This document shows positions 9,449-19,866 of a stretch of DNA of 64,000 nt, piece by piece. Within the stretch, counting starts at the first letter, position 1. Every line of letters starts with the position of its first letter. Source of the DNA: Sambucus nigra (taxonomy: Eukaryota > Streptophyta > Magnoliopsida > Dipsacales > Adoxaceae); the NCBI GenBank assembly GCA_949130495.1, contig OX422211.1:441820219-441884218 (forward strand). Reading direction: 5' to 3'. The translations under genes and the position numbers were made by a program. A model generated the notes under the pieces. The model ran no database searches, had not been told where the DNA came from, and saw only the letters and a program-made list of their open reading frames with translations.

Positions 9449-11792
9449 CTAAGGGATAACATCGGTGGGCAGAGCTTCAACATCTACCAGAGAAGTCTCT
9501 TCCACAATCACGACCGGCTGATCCTCAGATGTACCGACCCCCTCAGCCTGCACTTGAGATTCAACATAAGTCAGGGCCTCGGCAATTATTGGGTCGTCTA
9601 GACTGACTGCTTCAATAGAAGGATGGACTGAGGAGACGACGTCGCCAAATCGGAGGACGACCCATCGACAGGCCGTCCTGATCCCCCTCTCCAGGTACTC
9701 AAGGCCGAAACCTTGAAACTCATCAGAAGCCTTGTAGGCCTCAACAGCATCGGCCTCGACTTTTCTGACAGCTTCTTAGAGATCAGTCTTGTGCTTGACC
9801 TCCATGTTGAGTAAGGCCTTATCCCACTCCTTTATCAGCAAGTCCTTGGCCTGCTGGTCGGAATCATGCTGCCTCGTCAGCTCGTCTAGGACCCTGGCAT
9901 GCTCAGTCCTAGCACTCTCCAGTTCAGCCCTTGCAGTCTGGAGCTCTGTCTGCAAGTCAGCCTCATGCTGAATAGCCCTTTCGGCCTCATGAAACTTCAT
10001 CTGATTCTCGACCATCCATTTGGTGGCTGAGGTGAGGGCACAAACATACTGCACAAAAAATGAACAAATATCAAGAGGGGCCGAGGGAACAATTTATTGA
10101 AAAAATGAAATTTAAGATGTGGGTCAGAACCAATACCTGTGCAAGGGAGTGCAGACCATAGTCGTACACTTTGGCTGGAGGCATCTTTGATAAGAAGTTG
10201 TAGTCAGCAGCCGAGGGTGCAGAGAACATGGAGGCCTTGGCTGCCCTTATATTGGCAATGAGCGACGAGGGCTCGGCTCTCCGATGCGCCAGGTTCTGAG
10301 ACCAGAAGGCCCCCATACTGGACGAAGAGGTCGTCCCCTCAGAGGCTTCGACCCTAGCCCTCGTCCGAGAATCTGGCCGAGGGTCAATTGGGGCCTCAGG
10401 CTCCTTCCTTTTATTACTATCGATGGTCGGCTCCACCACCGTCGGCCCAGCGGCCCTTGTCTTCCTCAAAACCTGCTGAGGCTCCTTACCCTTCTTCTTG
10501 GCCAGGCCAAATAGAAAGCTGGGAGCCGTCATTTCCCAAAGATAATCCGATACGCCTGCAGGAAGACCTGGTAAGAGGACGACACGTCAGAAAAATTCAG
10601 AGATAAAGAGAGAACACTTCAAAAATAAGAATGGAAAATATTCAGTATAACTCACATAATTCTGTCAAAGGGCCGACCCTCAGACCAGCTTCTTTGAGGA
10701 ACCGAGGGGTCATCAAGTCTTCGAATTTTGCAAGGTCACCCTCTCTCCCTCGTCCTCTAAGGTAATCAACAATGTCCTTCTCCTCCAGGCTAAGCCCAGG
10801 GTCTGATCTGGCCTTCATGGAGGGGTTAGACCACTTCCTGGGGACCCTCTGACTATCGGTAACGGGATCCCACTCCCCGGAGATAAAGAAAAACCTCTTC
10901 TTCCAATCATGGTTGGAAGTTTGTGCCACTTGGAGGAGTTTCTTCTCAGACCTCCTTGCCCCCAGGTGATAATATCCAGGTTGTTTGGACGAGGAGGTGA
11001 TGTTATAGCAGCCCAGAAATAGGTTAGCCGAGGGCTCGTCGGTGAAGGCATTCTTCCACAAGGAAATATAGCCCAGGATCGTCCTCTAAGAGTTGGGGGG
11101 AAGTTGAGAGGGGGCAACGCCGAGGGAAGACAGGATATCTACGATGGCAGTGTGCAGAGGGAATCTGACTCCGACCTTGAGCATTTGTTCGTAAACTGCA
11201 ACCTCGCCCTCTCCACAATCAAAAACCCTCTCAGAGTCAGAGGGAACCCTCATAGTTATGCTGGAGGGCACCCCATAGGCATGTCTCCATATCAGGAGGT
11301 CACGATCCCTAACCAAGGAGATAAAGGACGAGGCGTGGGAGGTATCAACCTCGTCATCTGTATCATCGTCCTCGTCCTCATCCCCTTCCCCCTCATCACC
11401 TGCAGGAGGACCCTGGGGAAAATCCACTTGGAAGGCATTGGGGATAGGGTTGTCACAGGAACGGCATCAGAGGGGACCGTACCCTCGGCCTCTCGACCTG
11501 GGCTTAGGTCGGATGTCTCCCTCCTACCAGAAGGTCCAGCGCCAGTTGGCGAGGATACTCTCTCGTCCATCTCACTCGAATGACTCTCGGCTGGACGAGC
11601 AGACAACCCACAAGACTCAGACGGTTCGAATGGTTTTATAGTGGCAAGAGGAACGGGAAAGATGGGTCGTACCCAATTAGGGTCGTCCCCTCGTCTCCTT
11701 TCTTCCTCTCCCTCTATTCGTCTGATCTCGACAAAGAGTTTCTCTCTCAAAGATGGGAATTCAGACACTAAGCTGTAAAGCCTCCTAAGCAT
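9449..11792 (-). pseudogene. antisense gene of element A, 'putative gypsy-type transposon' domain, three-exon model
   Basis: Read on the minus strand from ATG 11792-11790. Exon 1 runs to 10656, intron 1 is 10655-10556 (GTGAGT...TGCAG, 100 bp), exon 2 is 10555-10137, intron 2 is 10136-10049 (GTATTG...TGCAG, 88 bp), and exon 3 is 10048-9449, ending in TAG. Joining at these sites keeps the frame through both junctions, a phase 1 then a phase 0 intron. Breaks: a 1-nt type frameshift near 11430-11460, a TAG at 11086-11088 where Trp is likely, and a TAA at 9776-9778. The middle region (VGVRFPLHTAIVDIL ... APSQLPPNS ... WKKRFFFISGEWD) matches the plant family Pfam calls a putative gypsy-type transposon domain. 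An acidic stretch precedes it, and exon 3 starts with a heptad-like coiled coil (ERAIQHEADLQTELQTARAE). Extra antisense ORFs are known in some Tat elements; their function is not established. Confidence 0.75.
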
Positions 11793-12390
11793 TAAAGGGA
11801 AGACTCTACACTTAGAGAAATTACACTAGACCTAGCTAACTTACTACAAACAGGTGGGAAATTAACCAGGTTTGACTTTCGGATTAAACAAAGGAACTCA
11901 ATGGTTCTTGTCAAGAACAACCAAGAACCAATTACCGGAGAAGACACCGGAAAAGGTTATGGCACAACCTAAAGAGAACGCAGCCCCACAACCCTAGAAA
12001 AAAAAACAAATAGGAATGAAGGCAAAGGAAAGCGTTGGGTGAAAGAGAATACCTGATAAAGAGAGCAAAAACCTTGCTAAGACTTGAAGAATCGAAGGCT
12101 ACAAATGGCGAGGGAAGCTGATAAGTTTCTAGAGAGAGAATGCTTAGGCACGAAGAAGAAGAAGGAAGAGAGAGAGTTTGAAAATCTCTTAAATACTTTG
12201 GTAATGAGTGGACCCGTTTACCAAGAAAGGTATAATTAGGGCACAAGGCCCCAAGTGCACTGCGCAGCCGCCATGACCTTGGAAACTGAAACAACAATGA
12301 GTATCTGCCCAGGTGTCACTCACCTAACTGATCATACATGCATCTCATTTAAAACATTATCCCTCAGCCATCTCAACAGCACCTATGGCT
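11793..12390 (-). other. leader region of the antisense gene / element A 3' untranslated region
   Basis: No coding sequence is seen. On the minus strand it has a TATA-like box near 12196-12188, a pyrimidine-rich stretch at about 12180-12150, and a possible leader intron (…ATCAG/GTATTC near 12058-12050 to …TTTTTCTAG/GGTTG near 11999-11990). This is the layout expected upstream of a transcribed plant gene, but it is inference from sequence alone. Confidence 0.4.
12188..12196 (-). promoter_or_regulatory. candidate antisense promoter TATA box
   Basis: Minus-strand GTATTTAAG is followed by a C/T-rich patch (CTCTCTCTCTTCCTTC...), the common plant core-promoter arrangement, ~400 bp upstream of the antisense ATG. 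Confidence 0.4.
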
Positions 12391-12407
12391 AAGGGCTGGG
12401 GGGTGAT
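12391..12407 (+). other. element A polypurine tract
   Basis: AAGGGCTGGGGGGTGAT directly precedes the 3' LTR. This is where plus-strand DNA synthesis is primed in LTR retrotransposons. Confidence 0.75.
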
Positions 12408-13246
12408 TGATATACCCGTTTATATCCTCGGCTTGGCTGATGATAACCTCCAAACGGACGACCCTACGAGGGGTCGACCCCTCCTATAGGCTCTATACGA
12501 CCCCTCAGAGGGGCCGACCCATCACCAAGCTCCAGACGACCCTACGAGGGGCCGACCCTTCCCCAGGTTCCAGACGACCCTACGAGGGGCCGACCCTTCA
12601 CCACTCTCCAGACGACCCTCCGAGGGTACGACAGTACGAGGACAGAATTGGGTCAGGCTCACTACTGGAAGAAACTTTGCCCTCGGCCTCGGCTCATAGG
12701 CCGAGGGTGACATCATGACAGCGCGTGGTTTGGGAGACGCGTGGAATAGTGCGCGTGAGGCTGACATGGCACGTGGAAGACCGTTATAACCAAATCACAC
12801 CCTCACGTGAGGGAATATTATGTCATCATTTGGCATCTACAGGTGTCAACAGGGGGTTGGCTAGATCATCATTCACATGCACCATGCATACTTGGGGGGT
12901 ACACTACACCCCCCCAAGACCTATATATACTTGTCACCTACAACCCTACAGGGGATCGATCCATTAAATGTAGCCCTAGCCAAAACTCTGTTTGTACACA
13001 CAGTAGAGAGAGAGAGAGGGTTATGTGCATTGTATCCAAGGCCATTAATGCCCATACTAAGTGGATCACACACTCACAGTGGATGTAGGCCAAATTGGCT
13101 GAACCACTATACATTATTGTCTTATTTCTTCTTATACTCATCCCCTTCTACATACTTATACACTTATACATCTCAATGGCTGCCATGGATGCTACTGTTT
13201 GAGCTCACTATCACTCATTCGGTGGTGCTAAATCTCAGCATCATCA
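12408..13246 (+). repeat. element A 3' LTR
   Basis: 839 bp, a near copy of 1380-2220. It differs by scattered substitutions and small indels, mostly in the ~44-bp repeat array and the (GA)n run. It ends in TCATCA and is followed by target duplication ccttt at 13247-13251. Confidence 0.92.
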
Positions 13247-13252
13247 CCTTTT

Positions 13253-13376
13253 AAGCCATTTTTGAAGTGATTCTATATCAATGTGTTTAAGCCATTTTTA
13301 GGGTGTTTTTATATGAATATATTTAAGCCATGAGCAGTTTTTGGAGTGTTTATATATGAATATATTTAAGTGATTT
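13253..13376. repeat. short AT-rich direct repeats
   Basis: Three imperfect units of ~36-50 bp, each starting AAGCCAT and ending with a variant of TATATGAATATATTT. This is the continuation of the sequence interrupted by element A. Confidence 0.6.
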
Positions 13377-13380
13377 TTTT

Positions 13381-13890
13381 GCTAACAATAGTCCTTCTCT
13401 TATTGCCCATAATTCATCAATATCATTATTGGCATTCCCTATATTTTTGACAAAATCATAAACAAAACGCCCCACGGAGTACCTAATCACACCACCTATA
13501 TTCGCAGAGTTTGTATATCTACAAGCCGACCCATCCGCGTTGAGTTTGAAACTTATAGGCGACGAATATCATTGAAAGTAGTGGATAAATTTTGTCATAG
13601 CAAAATTGACTTTGTTATTATATAAAATAAGAGGTGCCTCATTTAAATCATTATGAACATTACATTTTATCATAGATAACTAAATGGCCTCATTTTTAAA
13701 CATCACTGCATTACAAGCCTGACATATTCTCCACATTGTATAAATTTGTTCAAATAAAACTATATTATTTCAAACCTTATTAATTTTAATAAATCTATAA
13801 GCATCATCAAGAACACCTCTCAGAGCATATCATCTGTCAAAGAATATAGGACAAATTTTATTTTCACAACCTGCATAGGTGTGTAGGCAG
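13381..13890 (-). pseudogene. RNase H-like fragment of LINE type (RVT_3-like)
   Basis: On the minus strand a frame reads PISFKLNADGSACRY, then ANIGGVIRYSVGRFVYDF, then DIDELWAIREGLLLA. This is the core of the plant reverse-transcriptase-like RNase H family, with the catalytic Asp in NADGS and Glu in ELWAIREGL. Upstream in the same frame are FEQIYTMWRICQACNAVMF and CENKICPIF, like the zinc-binding linker of plant LINE elements. Several in-frame stops interrupt it (near 13596, 13680 and 13850). No RT core or poly-A tail is visible, so it is a remnant. A decayed host gene of the same fold is the alternative. Confidence 0.6.
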
Positions 13891-14053
13891 AATGTGAATA
13901 GATAATAAAATAGCAACGTTGGTAAAGTGTTATGGTATAAAAACCAAACAAAAGATTTAGCTTTTTTATTACAAGGTAGAGTTCATTTTTTGTGCCATGG
14001 TATTTTCTGGTATGTTTTTAGTGTATTTTTTATGATAGAGCCAATCATATATG
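13891..14053. other. unassigned short gap
   Basis: AT-rich sequence with no recognisable gene. The duplicated unit starts at its right edge. Confidence 0.4.
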
Positions 14054-14112
14054 GATTTAATATTAAAGTGACTAGATTTATTGGGGCCCCCACCTCGGGG
14101 TATCCTTTTTAT

Positions 14113-14539
14113 TAGGGATGGCAACGGGTTGGGTTTGGAGGGATTGTCATAACCCGAACTCCCCCCGCGATTTTTTTTGAAAACCCGTCCCGCCTCGCGA
14201 CCCGCGACGATTTTTTTTAACCCACCCCGAACCCGTATAAGTGTAACTTCCCCTAAACCCGCCCCGTTTAGATTAAGCGGGTCAAAAACCCGCTAGGGGC
14301 GGGTTAAAACCAACATACCACATATATAACTTATATATATATATATATATATACAGTCCTGCTCTTGTGCGGACTAGTCTGCATTTTAAGAATGCGGATC
14401 AGACATGTGTCACCTGGCGGTGAGCTCAGAAAAGAGAGAGAGTGTGCCTATAATTTAGGCGATAATTTCTAGGGGCACGGTTAGGCGACACATGTCCGGT
14501 CCGCATTCTTAAAATGCGGACTAGTCCGCACAAGAGCAT

Positions 14540-14591
<52 letters not shown>

Positions 14592-14820
14592 TGTAAATAA
14601 TATATTAAATATGAGTATTTTAGTAATTGTAAGAAATAAACGGGGCGGGCGGGTTATGCTTATATATAGTAAACCCGAACCCGCCCCGTTTAATAAGCGA
14701 ATTTTTAAAAAAAGCCCATACGCGCCCCGTTTATTTTAAACGAGCTTTTAACCCCCCCCCCTCCCATTGGGGGCGGGGTGAAATGGGAACCTGACGGGAC
14801 GGGTTAAATTGCCATCCCTA
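14113..14820. mobile_element. hAT-like MITE
   Basis: 708 bp with terminal inverted repeats TAGGGATGGCAA / TTGCCATCCCTA. It is flanked by imperfect 8-bp duplications CTTTTTAT (14105-14112) and CTTTGGAT (14821-14828). Unit 2 has the unoccupied site CTTTTGAT at about 18379-18386, confirming the insertion. The body is rich in CCCG/CGGG words (ACCCGCCCCG-type) in both orientations. No transposase is present. The 8-bp target duplication and ends fit non-autonomous hAT elements. Confidence 0.85.
14360..14538. mobile_element. smaller MITE nested in the hAT-like MITE
   Basis: 179 bp with long near-perfect terminal inverted repeats of ~38 bp: the left end reads TGCTCTTGTGCGGACTAGTC and the right end is its complement, finishing GACTAGTCCGCACAAGAGCA apart from one substitution. 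(TA)n runs flank both sides (14334-14353 and 14541-14586), which hides any target duplication. The superfamily is not assigned. Confidence 0.75.
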
Positions 14821-15920
14821 CTTTGGATCCAGAAGAGGCCACGGGGTGCACTTAACATTTTTTATAATATCATTAGGCAAAAACTTCGATAATTTATCCA
14901 AATTAAAATATTTATTCCTTTAATGCCCTTTTTATATACATTCTTGTGTAATGAATTGATATTTTATATATTTGTTACTTGTATTTTAAATTGACAAACT
15001 TTTAGATTGCGTAGGGGGGTATGATTGCTTGAGATAGAAGAGATTACAATGTGGAGACATTGTGCTGAAACTTGTAAAAAATCGCCAAACATGAATAACT
15101 GGAAAATGATCAGAATAAATTTATTTAAATGAGATTTTGCAATGAAAGCATCATATATTTCATATATTGTGATCCACGTTTAAATAAATCATAGTTGAAT
15201 CGAATTATATTTTACAATTTTTTGTTACTAGTTAATTATAACAAAATTTTAGATTGTGGGAAGTCTATGAGTATTATGTCGGGTAACACAGAAAACACTC
15301 TAATGTTATTGGTGGTGCTAAAGACACCCTGAAATTTTTTCACTAGCATCATACAATGCATAAAATATATTGTACATTATATTTTACGAATAGCACTATG
15401 ATATTATGGAGTAGATTTGGTATTGAATTATTTAACATGATTAGCTAACCACATCGAGTTGTGATTAACTAGTACCTTGCTAGAAGAAAAAAAACACAAG
15501 ATCTGAACACACCACAAATTATTACATAGGAAAATGAGAGGGTGAGCGAAAAATATTATCCAAAAACAACGTATTGTATCCTTATTAATTCGTGTATGAA
15601 CTCTATTATTATTAAATTCAAACACGAATAAATGCGAATGCGATATATAATCATATGGCACTTATAAATCATTGCAACACTTTGTGGTGCATTCTTTGCA
15701 TGTATTCTTTCTTACCTAAGCAAATTAGAAACGGCCTCAAGGTTCAACTACCAATTGCTCCCTCCGTCATGAAAATTAGTGCCTTTTGTCAACTTTATGC
15801 AACTTGGATATAGCTTACCTTTGCTTTGGACTTGAAAAGTACAGAGAATAAATCTAGGGAGACCCGATAATTGTACACACTTCATAGATACACTGTATTA
15901 AATGTTAATACCTTATTATT

Positions 15921-16043
15921 TTGGATCCTGCCTGGGCATCTATCAATGCATTAAAAACTTGTACTTATGTTTATCTTATTCTTTGGATCTCGCTAGGACA
16001 TCTATCAATGCATTAAAAACTTGTACTTATTTTTATCTTATTC
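15921..16043. repeat. 61-bp local tandem duplication in unit 1
   Basis: Two adjacent copies of TTGGATC...CATCTATCAATGCATTAAAAAC...TATCTTATTC differ at a few bases. Unit 2 lacks the whole block (its sequence passes from GCTTTGGACATAAAG directly to TACAAAAC near 19538), so it was gained in unit 1 or lost in unit 2. Confidence 0.7.
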
Positions 16044-18228
16044 ACGGGTCCCAAAATTATGTACAACTACCAGGTCTCCCTAGCAATGCTCAAGTACAAA
16101 ACATATATAAAAAGGTTATGGTGGTTGCAAAAGTGGGGTTGGGTTTGTCCCATACGTATTGAAAAATAATTATGATACTCACAAAATTTTTGCTAAAATA
16201 TTACTTCACAAACACTACGCATTTAAGCATTTTGGCACATTAAAATGCTTAACATTATTTTGGCCAACAAAAAAGCACTCAACTATGAGATTTTGTATAT
16301 AAATACACTTTTTCCTGTCATTTCTTTGCCACATGAGTCTCTCTACGACAACTAGAATGTCACGACAATGTATTAAATATTGAAGTATTCAATTCAAAAT
16401 TAATTAAAAAACCATAAATTATATATTGTAGTAGAAGACTTTAATTTTTCTATATGAAACTTTATATTTTCAACAAGTTCTCTCACACATATGTTACCTA
16501 GACACATTTATATTAGTTGATGTGTACCAATCGAGTCGTTGAATTATTTATAGACTCTTCTAATATCATGTTGAATATTGAAGCATCCAACTCAAAATCA
16601 ATTGGTTATGGGTGGATGGGCCCCAAGACCTTATTTATTATGGTGATAGGCTTTCACTTCACGATGTGGGACCTTATATCTTAGCATGCCTGTTCACATA
16701 TAATGGGACATGAGCCAAACATGTGAACATATTTATATTTTGGTGACATGGACCAATTGGACCGTAGGTCGGGGTGTAATGTGCTATGATATCATGATAA
16801 GTATTGGAGCATCCGATCAAAAACCTATTGCAATAGATGGACGGACCCCATGATCTTATATAATATGGTACAATGATTTAAATTTCTTATATGGAACTTT
16901 ATATTCTCAACACAAGGTAAGTAAATTGCACTGGATTTACTTTTAATAACATAATGGCATGTTTAATTATAAAGTTGATAAAAAGACTGAAAATAGTCTA
17001 TTTTGATAAAATAATGTGGCAGAAAATATGAAACAAAGTCTTTTACTTTTCACACTTTTTATGAAATTTAATTTTTCAACGTTAGAAAAAATATATTTTC
17101 CAAAGTCACGCAAACTAAACAGAAATAAAAATATATATATTTTTTATGAAATATGAAATTATGGATTATCTATTTATACTATTGTTATTGTTGAATACAT
17201 GACAATGATTATCTATTTATAATACATTTTATAATTCTAAAGTATACAAAATTATGAATGTGCGTTTTTATACATTCAATCACAAAAATCAAAATTTTAA
17301 TATTGCAAAGCACTAAAAAACAAAACGTAAAAAGCATAAAAAAAATTAATAGTAGTCTGTCAGGGGACTATGTTTTAATACGGTCTATACCCGCTGCGGC
17401 ATTCGAATTTTGTACTGTACTTTGTAACAACACTCATTTTCTCACGTCAAGGTTGGTCAGACATAGCACGCCGAAGATGGGGCTTGTCATACGATCTATC
17501 ATTCTTAGCAACCTCAATTATATTTAAAACTGGATTTAAATGAGATAATAATAAACCCAACATCCACAAAATATAAATAAAAATTTAACATAGATGTGAA
17601 TATCTCAACTGGCTGAAATAAATTAGACTTCGGGCTTATGCCCATACAATAATCCAAAATAGGTAAAGACAGGAAGAAGTAGCACCATAAGCTAGAATCA
17701 ATGAATTGATCTTCGAGAAGCAACACGTGATAGCAAGTATGATATTCTTTCAGTCCCGCCATTCCCGTCTAAGCAAACCTGGGTGAAAAACATTTAAAAT
17801 TTGGTTCAGCGCCCTAAAGTGAGCAAAAACTAACTTACTTATTTCTATGGTACAAAAGAACAGTTAATTTAAAGTGAGTATTCCCATCGTCACTCTCATG
17901 CATGAAGTGTCTCACTCCTCACCTAAGATTAGTGTTACTCGAGTACCCACCCATAGCCCGATATGGGTACAAAATAAACATAATGACAATGAAAGTATAT
18001 AGATGCATCTAGCAAAGTGATGTATTGAGATAAAGTTAAATACGTTCAAATTATTGCTTCCCAATTTTATCCCCATCATACCACCCGTATGGAGATAACA
18101 TCTAATATCATATATACTAAGTAGTAATGGGTCTTGTATTTTAGTCCACAACGTTAGACTTAGAAATTCTTTCATTAATTTTCTATAATTTCATATATGT
18201 CCTTATATATGCGATACTAAGGCATTTA

Positions 18229-18328
18229 ATACTGAGTCTAATTGCTCATATCCCAGATTAATTAATTTCACCGAATTAAATTAATTTTCATTAATTATTA
18301 TTTTACTCAAAAATTACGGGGTATTATA
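18229..18328 (-). repeat. LTR terminus remnant closing unit 1
   Basis: The last ~100 bp end AAAATTACGGGGTATTATA. This is the inverted form of the TATAATACCCCGTAATTTT start seen in Tekay-type LTRs here (compare 53938-53950). Relative to unit 2, sequence equivalent to 59653 to about 61290 is missing just before it. Confidence 0.4.
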
Positions 18329-19866
18329 GATTTAATACTATAGTGACTAGATTTATTTGGGCCCCACCTCGGGTATCCTTTTGATCCAAAAGAAGCCCCA
18401 GGATGCACTTAACATTTTTTATAATATCATTACGCAAAAACATCTATAATTTATCCAAATTTCAATTTTTCCTTCCTTTAATGCCCTTTTTATATACATA
18501 CTTGTTTAATGAATTGATATTTTCTATATTTGTTTCTTGTATTTAAAATTGACAAACTTTTAGATTGCGAAGGGGGTTATGGTTACTTGAGAGAGAAGAG
18601 ATTATAAAGTGGAGAAATTCTACTGAAACTTGTAAAAAATCGTCAAATATGAATAACTTGAAAATGACCAGAATATATCTATTTAAATGATATTTTACAA
18701 CAAAAGCATCATATATTTCGTATATTGTGATCCACAGTTAAATAAATCATAGTTGAATTGAATTATATTTTACTATTTTTTGTAACTAGTTAATAATAAT
18801 AAAATTTTAGATTGTGGGAAGTCTATGAGTATTATGTCGGGTAACACAGAAAACACTCTAATGTTATTGGTGGTGCTAACGACACCCTGAAATTTTTTCA
18901 CTAGCATCATACAACACATAAAATATATTGTACATTATATTTTACGAATAGCACTATGATATAATGGAGTAGATTTGGTATTGAATTATTTAACATGATT
19001 AGCTAACCACATCGAGTTGTGATTAACTAGTACCTTTCTAGAAAAAAAATGCAAAATCTAAACACACCACAAATTATTACGTAGGAAAATGCTAGGGTGA
19101 TAAAAAAATATTATCCAAAAACAACGGATTGTATTCTTATTAATTCGTGTATGAGCTCTATTATTATTAAATTTGAACACGAATAAATGCGAATGTGATA
19201 TATAATCGTATCCCTCTTTTAAATCATATTTTTGGACACTACATCTTATATTTTCTCTCTCACACACAAGCCCAAGATGGAACAACTACAACACTTTGTG
19301 GTGCATTCTTTGCATGTATTCTTTCTTACTTGAGCAAATTAGAAACGACCTCAAGGTTCAACTACCAATTGCTCCCTGCAACTTTATGCAACTACCAATT
19401 GCTCTCTCCGTCATGAAAATTAGTGCCTTTTGTCAACTTTATGCAACTACCAATTGCTCTCTCCGTCATGAAAATTGGTGCCTTTCGTCAACTTTATGCA
19501 ACTTGGATATAGCTTACCTTTGCTTTGGACATAAAGTACAAAACATATATAAAAAGGTTATGGTAGTTGCTAAAGTGGGATTGGGTTTGTCCCATACGTA
19601 TTGAAAACAATTATGATAGTCACAAAATATGTGCTAAAATATTACATCACAAACACTATGCGTTTAAGAATTTTGGTACATTAAAACGCTTAACATTATT
19701 TTGGCCAACTAAAAAAGCACTCAACTATGAGGTTTTGTATATAAATACACTTTTCATGTCATTTCTTTGCCACGGGGTCTCTCTACGACAACTAGAATGT
19801 CTTGACAATTTATTAAATATTGAAATATTCAATTCAAAATGAATTGAAACTCCATAAATTATATAT
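18329..19866. repeat. tandem duplication, unit 2 part 1
   Basis: Collinear with 14054-16425 of unit 1 apart from the MITE and the 61-bp block. It ends at the ATATATT where the next insertion complex begins, and the unit resumes at 37606. Confidence 0.8.
19379..19505. repeat. 55-bp tandem repeat
   Basis: Two full units and a partial third of CAACTTTATGCAACTACCAA followed by TTGCTCTCTCCGTCATG, starting at 19379, 19434 and 19489. Unit 1 has only one such segment (near 15750-15810). Confidence 0.75.

Larger units (their letters stand above)
1380..13246 (+). mobile_element. element A: Tat-clade Ty3/gypsy LTR retrotransposon
   Basis: A complete-ended element of 11,867 bp. The LTRs (1380-2220 and 12408-13246) both start TGATATACCC and end CATCATCA, and the element is flanked by a perfect 5-bp duplication ccttt. 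Order on the plus strand is 5' LTR, primer binding site, gag, protease, RT, RNase H, a second archaeal-type RNase H, integrase, tandem repeats, antisense gene, polypurine tract, 3' LTR. The dual RNase H, the HHCC and D,D35E integrase without a chromodomain, and the large region between integrase and the 3' LTR are features of the Tat clade. LTRs appear roughly 97% alike by eye, so insertion was fairly recent. The coding frame nevertheless has at least four stops and two frameshifts, so the copy should be non-autonomous. Confidence 0.93.
14054..18328. repeat. tandem duplication, unit 1
   Basis: Starting at GATTTAATATTAAAGTG, this unit is collinear with unit 2 pieces 18329-19866, 37606-37720 and 57937-61403. 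Shared landmarks include TGACTAGATTTATT-GGGCC at 14071 and 18345, GTGGGAAGTCTATGAGTATT near 15257 and 18816, ACAAAACATATATAAAAAGG near 16096 and 19538, TGTAC at 16523-16527 against the Athila insertion point, and GAGTACCCACCCATAGCCCG near 17941 and 59376. Both units end in a GGGGTATTAT terminus of an LTR-like sequence (18328 and 61403). Unit 1 carries a MITE absent from unit 2 and is ~1.65 kb shorter near its right end. Small ORFs at 17514-17762 and 17912-18175 (minus) have relatives in unit 2, but their alignments carry substitutions and indels and I do not call them genes. Confidence 0.8.

Noticed and set aside
14334..14586. (TA)n tracts as a regulatory or origin-like element
   Set aside because: Simple microsatellite flanking the nested MITE, likely its preferred target; nothing else supports a function.
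17514..18175. Two minus-strand ORFs with relatives at 58956-59195 and 59345-59602, possible duplicated host genes
   Set aside because: Similarity reflects the tandem duplication. Indels change the C-terminus of the first, no domain is seen, and the surrounding sequence looks like an LTR.
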